Source: Chitinophagaceae bacterium (GTDB taxonomy: Bacteria > Bacteroidota > Bacteroidia > Chitinophagales > Chitinophagaceae). Taken from it: 64,000 bases of DNA. This document shows positions 35,523 through 43,086 of this stretch, piece after piece; position 1 is the first letter of the stretch; each line of letters begins with the position of its first letter. A program made the translations under genes and the position numbers. The stretch spans positions 1 through 64,000 of the forward strand of contig JAGFIS010000007.1 in the NCBI GenBank assembly GCA_024103425.1. Direction: 5' to 3'. Below the pieces are notes generated by a model that had not been told where the DNA came from, did no database searches, and saw nothing but the letters and a program-made list of their open reading frames with translations.

Positions 35523-37154
35523 ATGAAATACTATCTGATTCTGGGGGCACTTTTCTTCGCTGCTTCCTGTACTACCAAAACCAATATCGACTTATTAATT
35601 GTAAACGGAACGGTCTATACCGTTGATAACGATTTCTCGGTAGCAGAAGCCGTTGCCATCGACAAAGGAAAAATCGTAGAAGTAGGCACTACTGCCGATC
35701 TCGGAAAAAAATATTCCACCGCTGAAACGATAGATGCAGGTGGCAATGCCGTATTACCGGGTTTTATTGATGCACACGCCCACTTCATGGGCTACGGAGC
35801 CTCGCTGGAAAATGTTGATTTAACAGGTACCGAAAGCTGGGAAGAAGCGGTAGAGCGCGTTAAAGAATTTGCCAAAAACTCCGATGCCGAATGGATTACC
35901 GGCCGCGGATGGGATCAGAACGACTGGCCGGTGAAAAAATTCCCTACCAACGATTTACTGAATGCAGCTTTTCCCGACAGGCCAGTGTTGCTCACCCGTA
36001 TTGACGGACATGCTGCTATCGGCAACCGGAAAGCCTTCGAACTGGCAGGCGTACAACCCGGCGCAAAAGTGGACGGCGGTGTAGTTGAGATGACCAACGG
36101 AAAGTTCACCGGTATCTTGATCGATAATGCCATTTCGTTAGTCGGACGTGCAATACCTAACCGTTCGTTAGAAAGCACTGTCAAAGCTCTGGAAAATGCC
36201 GAGCGCAACTGTTTTGCTCAGGGCCTTACCCAGATTCACGAATGCGGTATTTCATATAAAGATGCGCTGCTAATTGACTCCCTGCAAAAAGCCGGACAAT
36301 TGAAAATGAAGTTCCACGCCCTCCTGAGCGATAATCCAAGCAATATGGAGTGGCTGTTTACTAACGGTAAGGTAAAGACGGAAAGACTCAGCGTGCGCGG
36401 ATTTAAAGTATTTGCCGACGGTGCTCTCGGCAGCCGCGGTGCCTGCCTGTTAGAACCTTACTCAGACCAGCCGGGATGGAGAGGATTTTTACTAAGTCCG
36501 CCCAGCCACTTCGACTCCGTTGCCAAAGCCATCTACGAAAACGGTATGCAGATGTGCACCCACGCCATCGGCGACTCCGGCAACCGCACCATGCTCACCA
36601 CCTACGCCAAATACCTCAACGGAAAGAACGATCTGCGCTGGAGAATAGAACACGCACAGGTGATCAACAAAGATGATTTCCATTATTTCGGCGACAATAA
36701 TATCATACCCTCTGTACAACCCACACATGCCACATCGGATATGTACTGGGCAGTTGACCGCTTAGGGCCCGAAAGAACTCAATATGCCTATGCCTACAAA
36801 GACCTGCTGCAGCAAAACGGATGGCTGGCACTGGGCACTGACTTCCCGGTAGAAGATATCTCTCCTTTCAAGACTTTCTTCGCCGCTGTTTTCCGTCAGG
36901 ATGCTAAAGGCTATCCCGATGGTGGCTTTGAACCTCAGAATGCCCTCTCACGCGAAGAGACCATCCGCGGTATGACAATCTGGGCTGCCAAAGCTGCTTT
37001 CCAGGAAGATGAAAAAGGAAGCATCGAAAAAGGTAAGTATGCGGATATCATCATCTTGGACAAAGACCTGATGAAAACTCCAAAGGAGGAAGTGTTGAAT
37101 ACGAAAGTGGTGAAGACAATTGTGAATGGAGAGGTGGTGTATGGGGGGAAGTAG
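35523..37154 (+). CDS. Amidohydrolase family lipoprotein (YtcJ-like)
   Basis: A 543-aa metal-dependent hydrolase of the YtcJ/N-substituted formamide deformylase group. The N-terminus is a lipoprotein signal (LFFAASC, Cys16), so it is membrane-tethered outside the cytoplasm. Motifs in order: GFIDAHAHFMGYG (first metal His pair), GRGWDQNDWP, IDGHAAIGN, FADGALGSRGA, HAIGDSGNR, RIEHAQVI and GTDFPVEDISPF (final catalytic Asp), then the C-terminal GKYADIIILDKD. It should hydrolyse a C-N bond in a small amide; the substrate is not predictable. A single-gene unit followed by repeat-rich DNA. Confidence 0.9.
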   Translation: MKYYLILGALFFAASCTTKTNIDLLIVNGTVYTVDNDFSVAEAVAIDKGKIVEVGTTADLGKKYSTAETIDAGGNAVLPGFIDAHAHFMGYGASLENVDLTGTESWEEAVERVKEFAKNSDAEWITGRGWDQNDWPVKKFPTNDLLNAAFPDRPVLLTRIDGHAAIGNRKAFELAGVQPGAKVDGGVVEMTNGKFTGILIDNAISLVGRAIPNRSLESTVKALENAERNCFAQGLTQIHECGISYKDALLIDSLQKAGQLKMKFHALLSDNPSNMEWLFTNGKVKTERLSVRGFKVFADGALGSRGACLLEPYSDQPGWRGFLLSPPSHFDSVAKAIYENGMQMCTHAIGDSGNRTMLTTYAKYLNGKNDLRWRIEHAQVINKDDFHYFGDNNIIPSVQPTHATSDMYWAVDRLGPERTQYAYAYKDLLQQNGWLALGTDFPVEDISPFKTFFAAVFRQDAKGYPDGGFEPQNALSREETIRGMTIWAAKAAFQEDEKGSIEKGKYADIIILDKDLMKTPKEEVLNTKVVKTIVNGEVVYGGK

Positions 37155-37194
37155 AGGATAACCAAGATTTAATCTTCAAGAATAAGACAGCCAA

Positions 37195-37265
37195 AGTACC
37201 TTGACCATCCTGGTCAAGGCTACAGAAAGATCATCCCTGACCAGGATGGTCAGGGTACTATCGAG
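37195..37265. repeat. Long inverted repeat of the TACC-TTGACCA family, copy 1
   Basis: AGTACCTTGACCATCCTGGT at the left and its near complement ending GGTCAGGGTACT at the right form a hairpin of about 24 bp per arm, each arm itself partly palindromic. A second copy is at 38653-38724 and a half copy at 5847-5872. Elsewhere in the gap 37155-37629 I see no gene. Confidence 0.75.
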
Positions 37266-37483
37266 AGCAGGCAAAAGATTCTTCTCCGCAGATTCATTCT
37301 GTTTTAAGAGCCAAAAGAATCAAGCTGCGTTAGCTCCACAGGAAAAAGTATAGAATACTAAAGTAATGAGTATAACCGTTACCAGAGGGGCAATTTATTG
37401 AGTGAAACCAAAAGTTTTTGGTCGTTTGGGGTAGCCGGCCGGGTTGAATATTGAAAATCGTATGTTTGAATACCACCTCTCAG

Positions 37484-37520
37484 GTATTTCTTCGCGACGC
37501 GCGCTCTAACGAAGAAATAC
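37484..37520. repeat. Perfect 11-bp inverted repeat
   Basis: GTATTTCTTCG (37484-37494) and CGAAGAAATAC (37510-37520) with a 15-base GC-rich loop. No T-run follows, so it is not a standard terminator. It is 110 bp upstream of the next gene. Confidence 0.45.
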
Positions 37521-37629
37521 AATCAACCAGTAAATTTTGACGCGAGAAACGTGAATATTCCCATTTGTACCAGAACGATTAGAACGAGCACCATACAACA
37601 ATCTAAAACTTTAAAATAACATACAACCC

Positions 37630-38313
37630 ATGGCTATCTTTTTTAGAAACTTAATATTGGTTTTCTTCATTTCAATTACATCATCTCCTCTTTATGCTCA
37701 AAAGGATGTGACTCAGTTTCTTGGAATCCCTGTAGATGGTTACAAACCCCAGATGATACAACAATTGAAGGCCAAGGGCTTTACTGTTAATCAGAATATC
37801 AAAGACGCGCTGAATGGGGAATTTAATGGTCAAGAGGTTAACGTAATGATTGGCACAAACAACAATAAAGTTTGGCGCATCATGGTTACAGACGCCAATG
37901 GCACAAGTGAGGGAAACATAAGAATAAGGTTCAATAACTTATTAAGACAATTTCAGAACAGCAAAAATTATCTACCCACTTCAGATGATATAATATCAAA
38001 ATACACAATATCAGAAGACGAGAAGATCTCCTACGAAATAATTGTCAATGACAAGCGATACGAAGCCATATTTTTTCAAAAAACGAAAGCGTACGATTCT
38101 TTATCCAGAGAACGAGAAGTCCTTTTATCGAAAGAAACTTTAACTGATGTAGAAAGAGAAAAACTAACCAGTCTAATTACTGATATCTATAAAGAAAGCC
38201 TTAAAAGCTTTGACAAACCTGTTTGGTTTATGATTAATCAAATGCTCGGTAAATATTATATCACACTTTTCTACGAAAACAAACTTAACCAATCCGACGG
38301 GGAAGATTTATAA
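37630..38313 (+). CDS. Secreted hypothetical protein, Bacteroidota family
   Basis: A 227-aa protein with a signal peptide (about 1-24, ending SSPLYAQ). The mature N-terminus VTQFLGIPVDGYKPQMIQQL followed by KAKGFTVN is a pattern I associate with a widespread Bacteroidota secreted family without known function. The fold appears alpha/beta with many polar residues and no cysteines after the signal. The repeat-flanked position on both sides and slightly lower GC in this stretch could mean a locally acquired gene, but that is weak. Function unknown. Confidence 0.7.
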   Translation: MAIFFRNLILVFFISITSSPLYAQKDVTQFLGIPVDGYKPQMIQQLKAKGFTVNQNIKDALNGEFNGQEVNVMIGTNNNKVWRIMVTDANGTSEGNIRIRFNNLLRQFQNSKNYLPTSDDIISKYTISEDEKISYEIIVNDKRYEAIFFQKTKAYDSLSREREVLLSKETLTDVEREKLTSLITDIYKESLKSFDKPVWFMINQMLGKYYITLFYENKLNQSDGEDL

Positions 38314-38358
38314 TGAATGCCCCCTTACTGGCGCATTCTATGATAAAAACCAAAAGAA

Positions 38359-38487
38359 TTAAGCAGCAAATTTATGAGTATCTACATAAGGTGTTTGCCC
38401 GTTAATTACAGCGAATACTCTGCTTAGAATTTTACATCTTACTGCATTTAAAACCAGCATTGGATTCTTTCCTTCAATTGTCTCCAC
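38359..38487 (-). pseudogene. C-terminal remnant of an IS110-family transposase (probable)
   Basis: The minus strand has an open frame of about 42 codons ending at TAA (38359-38361): VETIEGKNPMLVLNAVRCKI, then LSRVFAVINGQTPYVDTHKF. The GKNPMLVLNAVRCKILSRVF section resembles the C-terminal tail of IS110/IS116/IS902 transposases. Homology appears to stop at about 38488, exactly where a palindromic repeat (38489-38536) begins. The catalytic DEDD and serine parts are gone, so it cannot be active. The assignment rests on a short stretch. Confidence 0.55.
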
Positions 38488-38488
38488 A

Positions 38489-38536
38489 GGCGTGGATATG
38501 CAGCATAGGTGGTTTGTGTGCAAGCGTATCTGCGCC
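38489..38536. repeat. Imperfect palindrome, GGCG-x-GATA family, copy 1
   Basis: GGCGTGGATATGCAGC and GCGTATCTGCGCC are imperfect complements around about 19 bases. A related palindrome is at 55897-55939. This one abuts the transposase remnant. Confidence 0.5.
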
Positions 38537-38557
38537 GCTAATGTTTTAACAACAAAT

Positions 38558-38619
38558 CACTCCTATGGAGTGAATATTCGTAAGATGTTAAGTTACAAAC
38601 GGAGAACTCCTACGGAGTT
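38558..38619. repeat. Two CTCCTAyGGAG palindromes
   Basis: CACTCCTATGGAGTG (38558-38572) and AACTCCTACGGAGTT (38605-38619) are perfect 15-base palindromes around a variable centre, 32 bp apart. They belong to the repeat cluster in the gap 38314-38743. Confidence 0.5.
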
Positions 38620-38652
38620 TTGATGAAGTGATCCCACTTAAGAAGGTCGAAA

Positions 38653-38724
38653 GTACCTTGACCATCCCTGGTCAAGGATACGGCAAGTTCTTCCCTGACC
38701 GGGACGATCAAGGGTCTATCGAGT
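38653..38724. repeat. Long inverted repeat of the TACC-TTGACCA family, copy 2
   Basis: Starts AGTACCTTGACCATCCCTGG and ends GATCAAGGGTCTATCGAG. It matches the copy at 37195-37265 with several substitutions; the two copies flank the secreted hypothetical gene and the transposase remnant. Confidence 0.7.
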
Positions 38725-38743
38725 CCATATAAATAATCAGTGA

Positions 38744-39694
38744 TTACTTCCTCCCTATCACAAATACAGAAGGCACCGGGCGCTGAATGCCATTTGAAGA
38801 CGGGGTATTGACTTCTTTTCCGTTTATCAACATACAGGTACTGCCACCGCCATCCCAGTTGAGGGCTTCTACACAGCCGAGTTCTTTCATGAAGTTGGCG
38901 ACTTCGGTGAGGGTGAGTCCGGCGGCAGTTTCGGATCGGCCTTCGCAGACGAAGACAATTACCTTATTATCTTTCGTGTAACCAACGGCAGTGCGCGGGT
39001 GACGGTCGGCAATCGCTTTGCCGGTGAATTTGCGCTCCTCGTTATTGGTTACTTTCACTTCACCGTTCTGCACTAATACCGGTCCGCCCCCGAGGGCCGT
39101 CTGCACTTTCCAGCGTGAGAAATGACGTCCTTCCTTTTTTAGAAGAAAACGCCTTTTCAGTTCTTTTTCCGGGGTGAGGATATAGTTGACAGGAGTCTGA
39201 CTGGCAAAAACTTTTCGTGATCCCGTAGCAGTAGAAACCCACGCAATATCAGGCTTTCCGGAACGGGTAATTCCGAATGTTCCGATAAAGGGATAGATAT
39301 ACTTTCCGCTGTCGGCTCCTTTGGCTTCCAGCCTGCCCGGGTCGCGGCTCACAACTTCGCCATCTTTCACGACCAGATTCAGATTTTCGTTGGTGGCAAA
39401 TGAAAAGAAACAGGCATTTACAATCAGCACCGCATCCGGATTCTTCTCATAGTATTGAGCAGGTGTCAACCGCCTGCCTTTAGACGTGTCAGAAGAAAAT
39501 TTCAGCCTGGGATCATTAAGATCGGCAATGGCGTAGTACATCACGTTGGGCTTTCCGTCTATCTTGTCCGTAGATTTATATACGTGGAATGAAGCAGGCA
39601 ACCCTCCGTATTGATTGTCAATCTGCACCCAGTTTGTCTGGCTCATTACATGGCCGGCAAACATCAGAAAGGCAATAAGGAAAAGTGGTTTCAT
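38744..39694 (-). CDS. Exported phosphodiester glycosidase family protein (NAGPA domain)
   Basis: A 316-aa protein with signal peptide (about 1-18, ending GHVMSQ). The rest fits the phosphodiester glycosidase (DUF2233/NAGPA) domain: VNACFFSFATNENLNLVVKD, RHPRTAVGYTKDNKVIVFVC, LTEVANFMKELGCVEALNWD and the terminal DGGGSTCMLINGK. The mammalian homologue uncovers mannose-6-phosphate; bacterial members remove sugars from phosphodiesters or act on cell-wall polymers. It shares a TAATG junction with the upstream barrel-like gene, so they are translated together and may work together at the envelope. Confidence 0.87.
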   Translation of the reverse strand: MKPLFLIAFLMFAGHVMSQTNWVQIDNQYGGLPASFHVYKSTDKIDGKPNVMYYAIADLNDPRLKFSSDTSKGRRLTPAQYYEKNPDAVLIVNACFFSFATNENLNLVVKDGEVVSRDPGRLEAKGADSGKYIYPFIGTFGITRSGKPDIAWVSTATGSRKVFASQTPVNYILTPEKELKRRFLLKKEGRHFSRWKVQTALGGGPVLVQNGEVKVTNNEERKFTGKAIADRHPRTAVGYTKDNKVIVFVCEGRSETAAGLTLTEVANFMKELGCVEALNWDGGGSTCMLINGKEVNTPSSNGIQRPVPSVFVIGRK

Positions 39695-40470
39695 TATTTT
39701 CTCTTTCCAAACAGGATGGACACGTAACCCTGGAAGAAAAATGACTTCTGTTTGGCATCCACCATCTGTGGAATGCCTTTAGTGTAATAGTCTGCTGCTA
39801 GACCAACTTCCAGCGCAGAGATGATTTCATTAAATCTTCCATAGTCGAAACGTGCTGCAGCTTTCACGTAAGCTCCGGGGGTGATCTTTATTTCACCCCA
39901 TCCGCTACTGAAGGAAGGCCCGCCAATGGGCTTGTATAAGAAATCGTACCTGTTTTCCTCAGTATATTTGATATACTCGATATCAAAATCGCGCTCTACC
40001 TGTACAAAGTAGGGACGCAATAATGCCAGAGAGGCACCACCACCGATATTACCCGATACCGATACGCCGTTCTTGTTGAGTTTGTTTCCAAAAAGAAACT
40101 GTTGCTGTACACCTAACTTTAAAGGGTATACGTAATTAATTTTTCCGTAAATCAACGGAGTGGAATAAGGATATCTGCTGCTAAGTTTTTCTTCGCGCGG
40201 ATCTTTGCGCTCTGTCAGTTCCACCTGGAAAAGCAGTGCCCTGTCAATAGAAGTTGCTTTACCCCATTCGAAGAAACCGCCGTAACCGTCTGTGGTAAGT
40301 TTCGCCCCAAACAGAAAGCTCTTTGTATAAGTAATCACTCCCTCTTCTTCCTGGCGTATGATTGCATTAATTTTTTCGCGTTTCAACTCCCGTTTTTCAG
40401 ACCTGCTCTTCTGTGCCAGCGTAACCACAGGAAGTGTGAGAATCAGTATAATAGAAAAGAATATTCGCAT
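39694..40470 (-). CDS. Secreted protein, probable outer-membrane beta-barrel
   Basis: A 258-aa exported protein (signal peptide about 1-19, ending VVTLAQ) with a basic, helical linker (RSEKRELKREKINAI) and then alternating strands with many aromatic residues and Gly, for example YGKINYVYPLKLGVQQQFLF, GNIGGGASLALLRPYFVQVE, and a last strand FFQGYVSILFGKR with an amphipathic pattern. This points to a small outer-membrane barrel, although no named family is recognised. Its stop overlaps the start of the phosphodiester glycosidase gene, implying a shared envelope role. Confidence 0.62.
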   Translation of the reverse strand: MRIFFSIILILTLPVVTLAQKSRSEKRELKREKINAIIRQEEEGVITYTKSFLFGAKLTTDGYGGFFEWGKATSIDRALLFQVELTERKDPREEKLSSRYPYSTPLIYGKINYVYPLKLGVQQQFLFGNKLNKNGVSVSGNIGGGASLALLRPYFVQVERDFDIEYIKYTEENRYDFLYKPIGGPSFSSGWGEIKITPGAYVKAAARFDYGRFNEIISALEVGLAADYYTKGIPQMVDAKQKSFFFQGYVSILFGKRK

Positions 40471-40516
40471 TTGAAGGTTTTAAAAATTCGTTCTGTAAAT
40501 TTACAAAAATTAAGTA

Positions 40517-40927
40517 ATGACAGCACTGATTGAATACACCGGAAATCTGAGGTGTACAGCAAAACACGTTCAAAGCGGCACCATGATCGAAACGGATGCT
40601 CCCACCGATAACCACGGCAAAGGAGAGCGCTTCTCTCCTACCGATACCCTCAGCATGGCATTGGCTACCTGTATGCTCACTACTATGGGCATTAAAATCG
40701 CCTCGATGGAAGATATAAGTATAGACGGCGCTACAGCAGAAGTAACCAAGCATATGGCTTCTAATCCCAGAAGAGTAGCAGCGATAGATGTAGTCGTAAA
40801 TCTACCTGAACAGAAGGATGAAAAGACCCGTGAAATTCTTATGAATATCGGTAATAATTGCCCGGTAGCTAAAAGTTTGCACCCCGATATTCAACTGAAT
40901 ATTCAGTATAACTGGGTAAAAAGTTAA
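40517..40927 (+). CDS. OsmC family peroxiredoxin-like protein
   Basis: A 136-aa cytosolic protein of the OsmC/Ohr/YhfA superfamily, which reduces organic hydroperoxides with paired cysteines. Cys52 (MALATCMLTTMGI) and Cys115 (NIGNNCPVAKSL) occupy the expected places, and SPTDTLSMALATC and the strand ISIDGATAEVTKHM are typical. The length and the NNCPVAKSL motif are closer to the YhfA-like OsmC subgroup than to Ohr. Divergent from the barrel-like gene by 46 bp and convergent with chitinase. Confidence 0.9.
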   Translation: MTALIEYTGNLRCTAKHVQSGTMIETDAPTDNHGKGERFSPTDTLSMALATCMLTTMGIKIASMEDISIDGATAEVTKHMASNPRRVAAIDVVVNLPEQKDEKTREILMNIGNNCPVAKSLHPDIQLNIQYNWVKS

Positions 40928-40937
40928 GAAAAGTTTA

Positions 40938-42050
40938 TCAGTTTTTCTTAAGCGTATTCATGTTTTTCGTGCGGTAAATCTCCGATAATAAACCGCCGGC
41001 GGGACTGTCGTCTGCCAATTGCCAGAACATGATTCCTCTCAATCCTTTGCGGATTGCATATTCGGTCTTCAGACGTACAGACTGCATATCGTCGAAAGTC
41101 ATGAATATCTGTTCTGAGGGATTATAGGCATAAGGTGCCTTTGTTGCATCATCCCAGAACTTGGTGAATCCCGTTTTATTGGTAACCATAGAATCCACTT
41201 CTGCAAACCTGTATGTGCGGAGGAAATCTCCTGACTGGTAAAGACCATGATTGATATCAGGAACATTCTTCCATACGCGGGCATAAAATGCAGCACCGAT
41301 GACTAACTTGTTAGAAGGGATTCCGATTTTCTCGAGGTAGGTTACAGCCCTGTCGGTACTCTCCATTTCAGGATTGGAAGAGAACAGCGGAGTATGATGG
41401 CCTGTAACTTTTGAATAGCCATTCACTAAATCGTAGCTCATGATGTTGACGAAGTCAACGACATCCATCACCGGTTTCCAGTCGGCTGACTCATCGAGGA
41501 ATTTCTGAAATCCCCCTGCAGCGAAGGTGATGAGCGCCTTATTGCCGAGCACCTTCCGGAGTTCCTGTACTAAATAGGTAAAGTTATCTTTATCCTCGGG
41601 CACAAACCTGTGGCCGGGATAGCCTGAAATGGCCGGGTACTCCCAATCGAGATCGATACCGTCGGCCCGGAAGTAATCGAGCAACTCCTTCACTGATTTT
41701 GCAAAATCGCTCCGACCCTCTTTCGTTGAGAATACTTCAGAGCAAGGTGCGCATCCGCCCCATCCTCCGAGGCTGAGCAGGACTTTCAGTTTGGGATTCT
41801 TAGCTTTCCATGCCACCATCTTTTGGATGGTAAGTGTGTCGCGTGCATTGGAGATGTGTAATTTATTCCCCTTCAGGTGTCCGAAACTGAAGATAATGTG
41901 CGTAAGCTGATTCAGATCATATTTATCGAGTGTGGCAGGGCTACCTGCAAAGTAGGCAATCACGGCAGTCTCGGTTTGCGGCTGTGCGTAAATATTATTA
42001 ACATTAAAAAGAATGATTCCCGAGAGGAATACCCCGGTTAAAAGTTTCAT
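40938..42050 (-). CDS. Secreted GH18 chitinase-like glycosidase
   Basis: A 370-aa exported protein (signal peptide about 1-22, ending NNIYAQ) made of one GH18 TIM barrel. LLSLGGWGG is the conserved substrate-side strand and DGIDLDWEYP is the catalytic D-x-x-D-x-D-x-E motif, with Glu137 as acid. Further segments are VDFVNIMSYDLVNG (Met-x-Tyr), LVIGAAFYAR and GIMFWQLADD at the barrel end. There is no chitin-binding domain, so soluble chito-oligosaccharides or other GlcNAc polymers are likely substrates. Followed upstream by the polyprenyl synthase gene on the same strand. Confidence 0.93.
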   Translation of the reverse strand: MKLLTGVFLSGIILFNVNNIYAQPQTETAVIAYFAGSPATLDKYDLNQLTHIIFSFGHLKGNKLHISNARDTLTIQKMVAWKAKNPKLKVLLSLGGWGGCAPCSEVFSTKEGRSDFAKSVKELLDYFRADGIDLDWEYPAISGYPGHRFVPEDKDNFTYLVQELRKVLGNKALITFAAGGFQKFLDESADWKPVMDVVDFVNIMSYDLVNGYSKVTGHHTPLFSSNPEMESTDRAVTYLEKIGIPSNKLVIGAAFYARVWKNVPDINHGLYQSGDFLRTYRFAEVDSMVTNKTGFTKFWDDATKAPYAYNPSEQIFMTFDDMQSVRLKTEYAIRKGLRGIMFWQLADDSPAGGLLSEIYRTKNMNTLKKN

Positions 42051-42108
42051 CTTATACTATTTTGAAGTATTAAAAATCCGAGTTATTGTATAATGCAGCC
42101 AGCCAAAA

Positions 42109-43086
42109 TCACATTTGCCTTTCCAAAAGAAATTCTGCCAAATGCTTTAACGGCTTCTTCCGTGCGCTGACTACAGCTACTTCTTCAAGATTTGCCATAG
42201 CAGCATTAAAGTATTTTTCTTTAAGGTCTTTCGCCCATTGATCTACACCAGACTCCTTATAAAGCGCAATGACCGGGTTGATCTTCTGTTCTCCCTCTTC
42301 TGCCATCAGCCTCAAATATTCAGCTTTCTGATCACCTTCCAAAACACTCAGTGCCCTGATGTGCAGGAAGGTTTTCTTATTGACCACGATATCGCCGCCT
42401 TGCTTCTTTCCGAATTTTCTCTGGTCTCCGAAGGCATCGAGATAATCGTCCTGAATCTGAAAGGCAATACCCATATTTCTTCCGAAGGAATACAGGATGT
42501 CCTGATTATGCGGGCCTGCACCGCCCAGCACACTGCCTATCCTCAGAGCTGCTGCCAGTAGCACAGAAGTCTTCAGCTCGATCATCTTTACATATTCTTC
42601 CAGCGTTACATCCTCTCGAGATTCAAACTCCATATCGTATTGCTGGCCTTCGCAAACTTTCAATGCAACATCATTAAAGATACCCATTACCCTGGGCAGG
42701 ATATTTTTATTGATTTTCGCGAGATACTCATAAGCCTGCACTAACATAACATCTCCGGCGAGAATGGCTGTCGATGAACCATACACTTCGTGAACCGTCG
42801 GCTCTCCCCTGCGGATTGGCGCACGATCCATGATGTCGTCGTGCACTAGTGTAAAATTGTGAAATACTTCTATTGCAGCTGCGGCATTATAGGTATCATC
42901 AGATACCGGTGTAAATAACTCGGTAGCCATCAGACAAAGAACAGGACGCACTCTCTTACCTTTCAACAGCAGCAGGTGCTGTGCCGCCTTGTACAACTGT
43001 TCGGGCTCTGCCGGGTGCCTGTCCTTCTGAAATCTTTCCTCAAAAGATGCCGCTAACTCTTCAAACTCCCTTACCGGATGACTCAT
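42109..43086 (-). CDS. Trans-type polyprenyl diphosphate synthase
   Basis: A 325-aa isoprenyl chain elongase. The first aspartate-rich motif is VHDDIMDRAPIRRGEP (Asp83, Asp84, Asp87) and the second FQIQDDYLDAFGD (about residues 213-225). LKGKRVRPVLCLM binds the allylic diphosphate. In Bacteroidota such enzymes make the long side chain of menaquinone or a C20 to C40 intermediate; the residues before the first motif (FHNFTL) give no definite chain length. The start overlaps the RNase R stop by four bases (ATGA), so both are translated from one message. Confidence 0.92.
   Translation of the reverse strand: MSHPVREFEELAASFEERFQKDRHPAEPEQLYKAAQHLLLLKGKRVRPVLCLMATELFTPVSDDTYNAAAAIEVFHNFTLVHDDIMDRAPIRRGEPTVHEVYGSSTAILAGDVMLVQAYEYLAKINKNILPRVMGIFNDVALKVCEGQQYDMEFESREDVTLEEYVKMIELKTSVLLAAALRIGSVLGGAGPHNQDILYSFGRNMGIAFQIQDDYLDAFGDQRKFGKKQGGDIVVNKKTFLHIRALSVLEGDQKAEYLRLMAEEGEQKINPVIALYKESGVDQWAKDLKEKYFNAAMANLEEVAVVSARKKPLKHLAEFLLERQM

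Noticed and set aside
40925..40960. AAGAAAA/TTTTCTT hairpin between osmC and chitinase stops
   Set aside because: AT-only stem with low expected stability and a large loop; not convincing as a terminator.
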